Shown here: positions 57,300 through 64,000 of the stretch, piece by piece
Layout of the letters: the number at the start of each line of letters is the position of its first letter
Position numbering within the stretch: the first letter of the stretch is position 1
Made by a program: the position numbers and the translations under genes
The notes under the pieces: model-generated
Told to the model about the DNA's origin: nothing
Database searches by the model: none
The model's input: the letters and a program-made list of their open reading frames with translations, nothing else
DNA from: Alteromonas sp. 1_MG-2023
GTDB taxonomy: Bacteria > Pseudomonadota > Gammaproteobacteria > Enterobacterales > Alteromonadaceae
Assembly (NCBI RefSeq): GCF_030547075.1
Contig: NZ_JAUOQH010000003.1
Coordinates: 62,001 to 126,000, forward strand
Length of the DNA stretch: 64,000 bases
Direction of reading: 5' to 3'

Positions 57300-57715
57300 A
57301 AAATGATGACCCTTTTACCTATTCAAGGCTCTTGCCTTGTACTGCTAATATGATGACGCGAACTAATGTTGGTGGTTCGAATCCACGTTGCTTTATATCT
57401 ATTAACTTAAAATAGTAGTGAAAGCCGTTCGCTTGTGGGACGTAAGCAGAGGAAATGCTGCTTAGAAAACCTTACGCCCAAAACTAACTAAAGCCAGAGA
57501 CTAAAGCCGTTCAAAATTTGCGCGGATTTTACCATACTTGTTCAAGTAGAAAAAGCGTAACCCGCTGACTAAATGTAGAGGAAAACCTGCAATGTCGTAG
57601 TCGAAAGTTAACGGTGTAAAACAAAGCAGACGACGCACTAAATGAGTGAGCCTGTGACTTGCAGAAACAAAAAACGAGGCCGAAGCCTCGTTTTTTTAGA
57701 TTCGGTCGTTTGCGA
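57300..57715. other. 416-bp ndk-rlmN intergenic region with structured elements
   Basis: No credible gene. Contents: a hairpin CAAGGC/GCCTTG (57324-57339) in the rlmN leader; a tRNA T-arm-like fragment on the plus strand (57371-57387, loop TTCGAAT); two copies of AAAGCCGTTC (57421-57430, 57503-57512) flanking a 10-bp bulged hairpin (57436-57446 / 57471-57480) that competes with an inner AAGCAG/CTGCTT stem; and the ndk terminator at 57670-57697. Confidence 0.55.
57670..57697 (-). terminator. intrinsic terminator of ndk
   Basis: ACGAGGC / GCCTCGT stem with a TTCG loop on the minus strand, extended by A-T pairs, followed by T's; 19 nt after the ndk stop. Confidence 0.9.
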
Positions 57716-58147
57716 TTAACGCGTACGAGGACAAATCTCTTCTTCAGAGAAGAAGTAAGCAATTTCGCGTGCAGCTGATTCTGGAGCATCAGAACCGTGA
57801 CAAGCGTTTTCATCAATTGAAGCAGCGTAGTCAGAACGAAGTGTTCCAGCAGCAGCGTCAGCTGGGTTAGTTGCACCCATGATTTCACGGTTTTTAACAA
57901 CAGCGTTTTCGCCTTCAAGAACCTGAACCATAACTGGGCCAGATGTCATGAAACCAACTAGAGCGCCAAAGAAAGGACGTTCTTTATGTTCTGCGTAGAA
58001 ACCTTCAGCTTGTTCTTTGCTCATGTGAATCATCTTAGATGCCACGATGCGAAGACCAGCAGATTCGAAACGGTTGTAAATTGCACCGATAACGTTTTTA
58101 GCTACCGCATCAGGCTTGATAATCGAAAAAGTACGCTCTAGAGCCAT
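57716..58147 (-). CDS. ndk: nucleoside diphosphate kinase
   Basis: 143 residues from the ATG at 58147 ([18 protein letters not shown]), the usual Ndk length; GAGAGA lies 5-8 nt upstream. An upstream in-frame start at 58159 adds four residues and overlaps that site. The active-site His is in [12 protein letters not shown] near residue 117. NTP/NDP phosphate exchange in the cytosol. Monocistronic with its own terminator. Confidence 0.98.
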   Translation of the reverse strand: MALERTFSIIKPDAVAKNVIGAIYNRFESAGLRIVASKMIHMSKEQAEGFYAEHKERPFFGALVGFMTSGPVMVQVLEGENAVVKNREIMGATNPADAAAGTLRSDYAASIDENACHGSDAPESAAREIAYFFSEEEICPRTR

Positions 58148-58358
58148 TGTTCTCTCCAAACAAATTAAGTCTTATGAATTTTTGGCCGCGAATTATAGGC
58201 AATTATTAACGGCTTGACCAGCGGCGATTTCAACGCCCTCTGCTATATCACTACACGTGATAACAATGACATTATCATGACAGTGGTTATCGCGAGTACA
58301 GTTAGGGCCTGTTGTAACACTTAACTTAAGCAAAAGCCCCACACAAATTGAGGTATAA

Positions 58359-58769
58359 CTAACTGTTTTCTTTAGCAAGATGCTGAATTTTTGCCACTAT
58401 TGCACGAAGACCATTACCGCGAGTAGGCGTGATATGACGTTCTAAATCTAGTGCTTCGAAATAGCCATCGATATCAAATTCAAGAATGTCTTTTGGCGAT
58501 TTATTATTATAAGCCGCCAGTACCAAGGCCAATAAACCTTGAACAATCACTGCGTCACTGTCTACTTCGAAGGTAATTTGGTTATTGTCGTACGACTCAA
58601 CTAGCCACACACTGCTTTGGCAACCTTTTACAAGTCTGTCTGGCGTGCGCTTGTCTTCTGGCAAACCCGGCACAGATTTACCTAAGTCGATAATATATTG
58701 ATAGCGCTGTTCCCAATCATCGAAAAACGCTAAATCATCAATAATTTCTTCAGTAGAGGGTAATGCCAT
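58359..58769 (-). CDS. sufE: cysteine desulfuration protein SufE
   Basis: A 136-residue SufE. The sulfur-accepting Cys50 is in RLVKGCQSSVWL; LEFDIDGYFEALDLERHITPTRGNGL is the family C-terminal motif. It takes persulfide from SufS and passes it to SufBCD. Last gene of the suf operon, 15 nt after sufT. Confidence 0.96.
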   Translation of the reverse strand: MALPSTEEIIDDLAFFDDWEQRYQYIIDLGKSVPGLPEDKRTPDRLVKGCQSSVWLVESYDNNQITFEVDSDAVIVQGLLALVLAAYNNKSPKDILEFDIDGYFEALDLERHITPTRGNGLRAIVAKIQHLAKENS

Positions 58770-58784
58770 GGATAATCCTGTGTT

Positions 58785-59318
58785 TTAAAAGAAAAGGCCA
58801 GCTTCTAGCTGCGCTTCTTCACTCATCATTTCTCTTGACCATGCAGGGTCAAATACTAACTCTACATTCACGGCGGTAACGAAGGGAACCAATGCTACGC
58901 GATATTCAACATCGCCTACCAATACTGGGCCCATGCCACAACCAGGCGCTGTTAGTGTCATATCAATATCGACTTCGCCGTTATCTTGATTAACTTGTAC
59001 CTTATAAATAAGCCCAAGCGACACTAAATTAATTGGTATTTCAGGGTCGAAGATAGTTTCAAGCGCATCCCACACCTGTTGCTCACTCACTTTGCCATCT
59101 TCAGGATCAGCGAAATTGAGTACTTGGGCTTTACGGCCAATGGCATCGGCATCGGTGCCATCAATACGGTACATATTGCCACGCCACGTAACGGTGTAGT
59201 TACCGCCTAAATCTTGCGTGATCGTAACAAACTCACCTTCTGGTATGGTTGCAGGATTTCCCGCAGGAACAAGACGTGCTTTACACTCTCGTTCTGTCAC
59301 CACCATCTTCTGCTTCAT
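58785..59318 (-). CDS. sufT: iron-sulfur assembly factor SufT
   Basis: A 177-residue MIP18/DUF59-type protein. The N-terminal part (GEFVTITQDLGGNYTVTWRGNMYRIDG) is typical of the SufT form found in suf operons, and the DUF59 core (VWDALETIFDPEIPINLVSLGLIY ... TAPGCGMG) carries the conserved Cys. SufT aids maturation of Fe-S proteins under high demand. Between sufA and sufE. Confidence 0.9.
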   Translation of the reverse strand: MKQKMVVTERECKARLVPAGNPATIPEGEFVTITQDLGGNYTVTWRGNMYRIDGTDADAIGRKAQVLNFADPEDGKVSEQQVWDALETIFDPEIPINLVSLGLIYKVQVNQDNGEVDIDMTLTAPGCGMGPVLVGDVEYRVALVPFVTAVNVELVFDPAWSREMMSEEAQLEAGLFF

Positions 59319-59341
59319 GCTATAACTTCTTTATATTGCAG

Positions 59342-59698
59342 TTAGCCAACGTTGAAGCTTTCGCCACAACCGCACTCATCAACCACGTTCGGGTTGTTAT
59401 ACTTAATAATGCCGTTCACGCCTTCAGTTACATAGTCAATTTCTGTACTACGTACTAATTCGGCAGCATCTTCTGAAACCGCAACACGAAGGGTTGGCGA
59501 AATTTCAACAATTTCGTCACTGTCTTTCGCGCTATCAGCAAAGTCGAGTTCGTATGCATAACCTGTACAGCCGCTTACACGGGTAGATAAACGAATCAAC
59601 TGACCCGGTTTATCTTTAAGCTTGCTTTCAAAGTGCTTAATGGCGCTGTCGCTCAAGGTAATAAGCTTTGTGCTAGGAACAAATGTTTCAACACTCAT
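59342..59698 (-). CDS. sufA: A-type Fe-S carrier SufA
   Basis: A 118-residue A-type carrier (HesB/IscA fold). The three cysteines are SGCTGYAYEL near residue 44 and the C-terminal ECGCGESF. Its place inside the suf operon after sufS supports SufA over IscA or ErpA. 9 nt after sufS. Confidence 0.93.
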   Translation of the reverse strand: MSVETFVPSTKLITLSDSAIKHFESKLKDKPGQLIRLSTRVSGCTGYAYELDFADSAKDSDEIVEISPTLRVAVSEDAAELVRSTEIDYVTEGVNGIIKYNNPNVVDECGCGESFNVG

Positions 59699-59707
59699 AG
59701 TGCCTCC

Positions 59708-60925
59708 TTAGGCCAACATCATTTTCGCTTTCTTAAGTGCAGCAAATAAGCTGTCCACTTCTTCAAGCGTATTGTAAATTGCGAACGATGCACGCGCAGT
59801 GCCTGGAATACCAAAGCGCTTCATCAGCGGCTGAGCACAGTTATCGCCCGTTCTTATTGCTACACCTTGTCTGTCGAGAATAAACCCAACATCGGCAGGA
59901 TGTGCACCGTCTAGTAAAAAGCTTAATACGCCCACTTTATTTGGCGCTGTGCCAATTAAGCGCATTCCTTCAAGGGCAAGTGCTTGTTCAGTGGCGTAGC
60001 TTAATAATGCTTGTTCATGGTTATGTAGTGCGGCCATATCAAGATTTTTAAACCAATCAACTGCAGCACCTAAACCAATAGCGCCCGCAATATTTGGTGT
60101 GCCAGCTTCTAGGCGATTTGGCAATTCGCCCCATGTCGCTTCATGATAAGTCACGTCTTTAATCATTTCGCCGCCGGTTTGCCATACTGGCCAGTCTTCT
60201 AGCACCGATTTACGGCCCCATAAAACACCAATTCCAGTAGGTCCAAACAGCTTGTGTCCAGAGAAGGCGTAAAAATCACAGCCTATGTCTTGCACGTCAA
60301 CGCCGCCGTGGGCAATGCCCTGCGCGCCGTCTACTAACACCCAGGCACCTACTGCTTTCGCTTTTTCAGTTAAAAGCTTAATGGGATTAACCGTACCTAA
60401 TGCATTAGACACATGAGGAAACGCCACCATTTTAGTGTTGGGTGTTAACAGTCTATCGAATGCGTCGATATCGAGCTCGCCGTTGTCGAATACAGGCACA
60501 ATGTTTAATGTTGCGCCTGAACGTCGACACGCTTGCTGCCAGGTAACCAAGTTCGCGTGGTGCTCTAGTTCTGTCACCATCACTTGGTCGCCTTCGCGAA
60601 GTAACTGCCCCAACCCGTTAGCCACAATATTAATAGCTTCGGTGGTGCCGCTAGTCCAAATTACTTCTTCTCGCGCGTTGGCATTTATAAAACCCGCCAC
60701 GCTAGTGCGCGCGTTCTCGTAACGACGAGTGGCTTCATCAGACAAATGATGAGCGCCGCGATGCACATTAGCATTGGTATTCGTGTAGAAATCGACAATG
60801 GCATCAATTACCACTTGTGGCTTTTGCGTTGACGCCGCGTTGTCTAGGTAAACCAAAGGCTTACCATCTACCGTTTTAGCAAGAATAGGAAACTGGGCGC
60901 GAAGCGCAGCAACGTCTAAGCTCAT
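59708..60925 (-). CDS. sufS: cysteine desulfurase SufS
   Basis: A 405-residue PLP enzyme, group II. VYLDNAASTQKP opens the family N-terminus, ELEHHANLVTW and VDGAQGIAHGG are PLP-site motifs, the Schiff-base Lys is in SGHKLFGPTG and the nucleophilic Cys363 in RTGDNCAQPLM. Supplies sulfur to SufE. Overlaps sufD by 4 nt. Confidence 0.97.
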   Translation of the reverse strand: MSLDVAALRAQFPILAKTVDGKPLVYLDNAASTQKPQVVIDAIVDFYTNTNANVHRGAHHLSDEATRRYENARTSVAGFINANAREEVIWTSGTTEAINIVANGLGQLLREGDQVMVTELEHHANLVTWQQACRRSGATLNIVPVFDNGELDIDAFDRLLTPNTKMVAFPHVSNALGTVNPIKLLTEKAKAVGAWVLVDGAQGIAHGGVDVQDIGCDFYAFSGHKLFGPTGIGVLWGRKSVLEDWPVWQTGGEMIKDVTYHEATWGELPNRLEAGTPNIAGAIGLGAAVDWFKNLDMAALHNHEQALLSYATEQALALEGMRLIGTAPNKVGVLSFLLDGAHPADVGFILDRQGVAIRTGDNCAQPLMKRFGIPGTARASFAIYNTLEEVDSLFAALKKAKMMLA

Positions 60926-62178
60926 TTAACCTCCATGTGTGCAAAGCGTTCACTTAGCACGGGAAGTAACCAGTCGCGTATAGCAGCATTTGGCATATCG
61001 TTAATTAGCTCTTGAATGAAACCAAAGTTCAGCATTACCAACGCTTTGCTGCGCGGAACACCACGAGTCAGCATGTAATAAAGCGCCTCACCTTCAATTT
61101 CTGCCACTGTTGCACCGTGAGCACAGCGCACGTCGTCAGCATAAATTTCGAGCTCAGGTTTAGTATTGATAACACCGCGACGAGACAACAACAAATTACG
61201 ATTGTTAAGCTCTGCCAAGGTTTTCTGCGCGTCACGGTGAATGTGAATACGACCGTTAAACACCGCACGTGCTTTATCGCCAACAATCCCACGAGCGTTT
61301 TCTTCCGTAGTGCCATTAGGCATAGCGTGCTCGATGGTTGAATGTAAGTCGAACAACTCACCTTCAGCCAATAAGTAAATTGCGTTCATTTTGGCGTTAG
61401 CAAACTCACCGGCATGGTGCATGTCCACATCTAAGCGTGACAACTCACTGCCATAGCCCACTAAGGTGCTATTTAGCGTTGAGCGGTCGTGCAACATAAA
61501 GTGGCTACCACCGAGTTGCTTAGCGCTGCCAGTGAACATGGCAAAACGGTAATGTTCTAAGTGCGCATCATCAGAAATATCGTATTCAGCAAATGCCGTA
61601 GTAAGGCTATCGGTATCACCTGAACCTTGTTCAATGATAACCGCGCTTGATGCGTTGCCTAGCTTAACCAATACGCGAGTATGGGCATCTACGTTTTTAG
61701 TCGCTAAGTTCACAATGCGAATAGGCTTTGTTACTTTTGCGCCGTCTACTACATTGATGAATACACCGTGCTGACAAAGTGCATCGTTAACACGACCAAA
61801 TAAATGACGTGTTGGCTTCACTTGACCGAACACACTAGCAATGGCTGCTTGTGTGCTAGCATCGTCAACGTTAAGCGATGTAATTGCCATGCCTTCTGGC
61901 ACGTCTAGTGTGTTAATTTGCGTCACTAACACACCGTCTACAAATACGATATCAAGTGCGTTTAGATTATCGATGTTTGGTACAGGTACGCTGTCAGCTT
62001 GGGTAGCAATGGCAACGTTACGCTTTTCAACGGGCGTAAGTGGTGTATTGATCCAGCTTTCGTTTCGGCGTTTCGGCCAACCATCGTTTTTTAACTGTGT
62101 TAAGGCCTGCTGACGCACGGGCGCCAGATAATCATCTAGCGCTGCCCCATCAATGACCTGTTCTAGCCATTGACTCAT
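60922..62178 (-). CDS. sufD: Fe-S cluster assembly protein SufD
   Basis: A 418-residue beta-helix subunit of the SufBC2D scaffold. GYGSELSRLDVDMHHAGEFANAKMNAIYLL, ARGIVGDKARAVFNGRIHIHRDAQKT and DDVRCAHGATVAE are SufB/D-family motifs; the last holds the conserved Cys and His. 4-nt overlaps with sufC and sufS show tight coupling. Confidence 0.96.
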   Translation of the reverse strand: MSQWLEQVIDGAALDDYLAPVRQQALTQLKNDGWPKRRNESWINTPLTPVEKRNVAIATQADSVPVPNIDNLNALDIVFVDGVLVTQINTLDVPEGMAITSLNVDDASTQAAIASVFGQVKPTRHLFGRVNDALCQHGVFINVVDGAKVTKPIRIVNLATKNVDAHTRVLVKLGNASSAVIIEQGSGDTDSLTTAFAEYDISDDAHLEHYRFAMFTGSAKQLGGSHFMLHDRSTLNSTLVGYGSELSRLDVDMHHAGEFANAKMNAIYLLAEGELFDLHSTIEHAMPNGTTEENARGIVGDKARAVFNGRIHIHRDAQKTLAELNNRNLLLSRRGVINTKPELEIYADDVRCAHGATVAEIEGEALYYMLTRGVPRSKALVMLNFGFIQELINDMPNAAIRDWLLPVLSERFAHMEVK

Positions 62179-62936
62179 GCTTCAGCCTCCTCGTATGCTT
62201 TACCTAAGAAAGCATAACCACTTTTCTCTACTTCTAGCGCCAGTGATGCATCACCACTTTTCACAATTTTACCGTCGGCAAGTATATGTACAAAGTCAGG
62301 CTTTATGTAATCAAGCAAACGTTGATAGTGAGTCACTACGATAAAGCTGCGCTCACCGTCACGTTGGCTGTTAACACCATCGGCAACCACTTGAAGCGCA
62401 TCAACGTCTAGACCTGAGTCAGACTCATCTAGAATACAAAGCTTTGGCTCTAGCAAAATCATTTGCATGATTTCGTTACGCTTTTTCTCACCACCAGAGA
62501 AACCTTCGTTAACGCCACGCTTTAAGAAATCTAGCGGCAATTGAACCTGCTTACAGGCTTCTTTCGCTTTCTTTAGAAATTCAGCAGCAGTAAGAGGCTC
62601 TTCGCCGCGCTGTTCACGCATAGCGTTTACAGACTCTTTCATAAATTCCATGTTGCTTACGCCTGGAATTTCCACTGGATATTGAAACGCTAAGAACAAG
62701 CCTTCGCGGGCACGTTCTTCAACTTCTAAATCAAGTAAATCTTTACCGTTCAGTGTTACATCACCTTCGCTAACTTCGTAGCCATCACGGCCAGAAAGCA
62801 CATAACCAAGGGTACTCTTACCGGCACCGTTAGGGCCCATGATAGCGTGTACTTCACCAGGCTCAACTTCTAGGTTAAGCCCTTTAATGATGTTTTTCTC
62901 TTCTACGCTGGCATGTAAATTCTTGATACTAAGCAT
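62175..62936 (-). CDS. sufC: Fe-S cluster assembly ATPase SufC
   Basis: A 253-residue ABC-type ATPase. Walker A GPNGAGKSTLGYVL, signature GFSGGEKKRNEI, Walker B LCILDESDSGLD and the switch His in VTHYQRLL are intact. Drives conformational change of SufBC2D. Three nt after sufB. Confidence 0.98.
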   Translation of the reverse strand: MLSIKNLHASVEEKNIIKGLNLEVEPGEVHAIMGPNGAGKSTLGYVLSGRDGYEVSEGDVTLNGKDLLDLEVEERAREGLFLAFQYPVEIPGVSNMEFMKESVNAMREQRGEEPLTAAEFLKKAKEACKQVQLPLDFLKRGVNEGFSGGEKKRNEIMQMILLEPKLCILDESDSGLDVDALQVVADGVNSQRDGERSFIVVTHYQRLLDYIKPDFVHILADGKIVKSGDASLALEVEKSGYAFLGKAYEEAEA

Positions 62937-62939
62937 TGA

Positions 62940-64000
62940 TTACCCCACTGAACCTTCAAGACTAATTTCGAGCAGCTTGCCGGCTTCTACGGCGAATTCC
63001 ATCGGCAGCTCTTTGAATACTTCTTTACAGAAACCGTTAACAATCATAGAAACGGATTTTTCTGTGTCTAAACCACGTTGCTTACACAGGAACAACTGCT
63101 CGTCACTTACTTTCGACGTTGTTGCTTCATGCTCAACAATGGCACTTGGATTTCTACTTTCAATATACGGGAATGTATGTGCGCCACATTTATCGCCAAT
63201 TAATAGCGAATCACATTCTGTGAAGTTACGTGCGCCATCGGCACGTGGGCCCATTTGCACTAATCCACGATACGCATTGTTACTGTTACCCGCTGAAATA
63301 CCTTTAGAGATAATGGTAGAGCGCGTGTTTTTACCAAGGTGAATCATCTTGGTTCCCGTGTCGGCCTGCTGCCTACCACGAGTTAACGCCACTGAGTAAA
63401 ACTCACCTACGCTGTTATCACCTTTAAGCACACAGCTTGGGTATTTCCAGGTTACTGCTGAACCCGTTTCAACTTGGGTCCACGAGATTTTTGCGTTTTT
63501 ATGGCAAATACCACGCTTGGTCACAAAATTGTAAATACCGCCTTTACCGTTTTCGTCACCTGGGTACCAGTTTTGTACGGTTGAGTACTTAATAGTGGCA
63601 TCATCCATAGCAACTAATTCAACTACAGCTGCGTGCAATTGATTTTCGTCCCGCTGAGGTGCAGTACAGCCTTCTAGATAGCTTACATAACTACCTTCTT
63701 CGGCAACAATCAACGTACGCTCAAACTGACCGGTGTTCATTTCGTTTATACGGAAATAGGTAGAAAGCTCCATTGGGCAACGTGTGCCTTTTGGAATATA
63801 AACGAATGATCCATCGGTAAATACGGCACTATTTAATGCGGCAAAGTAGTTATCAGTGCGCGGTACTACCGAGCCAATATACTTTTTCACTAAATCTGGG
63901 TATTTCACAAGCGCTTCAGAGATAGGACAAAAAATAACGCCCGCTTCTTCTAACTTGCTGCGAAAAGTAGTCACTACTGATACAGAGTCGAATACCGCAT
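62940..64000 (-). CDS. sufB: Fe-S cluster assembly protein SufB, partial (N-terminus outside window)
   Basis: 353 codons of the C-terminal part are visible; the frame stays open to the window edge and reads AVFDSVSV before [14 protein letters not shown], so the GTG at 63974 is internal and not the start. Motifs: [81 protein letters not shown] (with the conserved Glu/His), and a Cys-containing FLCKQRGL. Scaffold subunit on which the cluster is built. Upstream regulation of the operon lies outside the window. Confidence 0.97.
   Translation of the reverse strand, partial: AVFDSVSVVTTFRSKLEEAGVIFCPISEALVKYPDLVKKYIGSVVPRTDNYFAALNSAVFTDGSFVYIPKGTRCPMELSTYFRINEMNTGQFERTLIVAEEGSYVSYLEGCTAPQRDENQLHAAVVELVAMDDATIKYSTVQNWYPGDENGKGGIYNFVTKRGICHKNAKISWTQVETGSAVTWKYPSCVLKGDNSVGEFYSVALTRGRQQADTGTKMIHLGKNTRSTIISKGISAGNSNNAYRGLVQMGPRADGARNFTECDSLLIGDKCGAHTFPYIESRNPSAIVEHEATTSKVSDEQLFLCKQRGLDTEKSVSMIVNGFCKEVFKELPMEFAVEAGKLLEISLEGSVG

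Noticed and set aside
57529..57918. 129-codon minus-strand ORF
   Set aside because: Overlaps the 3' part of ndk and crosses the ndk terminator in another frame; low-complexity Leu/Thr-rich composition.
58193..58378. 61-codon minus-strand ORF downstream of sufE
   Set aside because: TTG start inside sufE, no ribosome binding site, no recognisable features and no terminator; likely chance.
62940..63974. sufB starting at the GTG at 63974
   Set aside because: The frame continues upstream to the window edge with SufB-like sequence (AVFDSVSV), so the gene is truncated by the window, not shortened.

Overview
This is a chromosomal core-genome block from a gammaproteobacterium of the Alteromonadaceae, most likely Alteromonas or a close relative. 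The call rests on protein likeness and gene order: pilVWXY1 beside ispH-fkpB-lspA-ileS-ribF-murJ/rpsT, tig-clpP-clpX-lon-hupB-ppiD, the rlmN-pilF-rodZ-ispG-hisS-yfgM-bamB-der run, divergent guaBA/xseA, and sufBCDS-sufA-sufT-sufE. I see no prophage, insertion sequence, CRISPR array or rRNA. The best non-housekeeping content is at 14.5-22.7 kb.

Layout. 1-6.1 kb (minus): minor type IV pilins and the PilY1 tip adhesin (cut by the window edge). 6.3-13.8 kb (minus): isoprenoid, lipoprotein, Ile-tRNA, flavin and lipid II flippase genes, with rpsT divergent. 14.5-19.3 kb: a BASS transporter, two SDRs and an APH-type kinase in one operon, divergent from a LysR regulator. 19.3-22.1 kb (plus): a PlcP-type metallophosphoesterase and an OlsF-type two-domain acyltransferase, each behind its own predicted PhoB box. 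22.5 kb: an unlisted 56-residue two-helix membrane protein. 22.8-31.7 kb (minus): protein quality-control cluster, with a predicted sigma-32 promoter at lon. 32.0-32.7 kb (minus): a five-tRNA operon (Pro-Arg-His-Leu-Pro). 33.1-39.2 kb (plus): folD, DUF1415, trmO, proS, an MBL hydrolase and pldA, with a probable minus-strand sRNA at 34.5 kb. 39.3-45.2 kb (minus): a class IV HDAC-like deacetylase, a chemoreceptor and guaBA. 45.3-47.9 kb (plus): xseA and an unrecognised exported protein. 48.0-64.0 kb (minus): der to rlmN, ndk and the suf operon (sufB runs off the end).

How it works together. The clearest biological story is the 19.3-22.1 kb locus. The 11-nt-periodic Pho boxes and correctly placed -10 hexamers suggest that phosphate starvation switches on a phospholipase C (PlcP) that strips phosphate head groups from membrane lipid, and an ornithine-lipid synthase (OlsF) that supplies a phosphorus-free replacement. 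This is inferred from motifs and family knowledge. Pilus functions are split between the tip genes at the left and the pilotin gene pilF at 55 kb. Coordinates of re-chosen starts (pilV, lspA, murJ, rpsT, olsF-like, clpX, guaA, bamB, rodZ, ndk) are explained in the entries.
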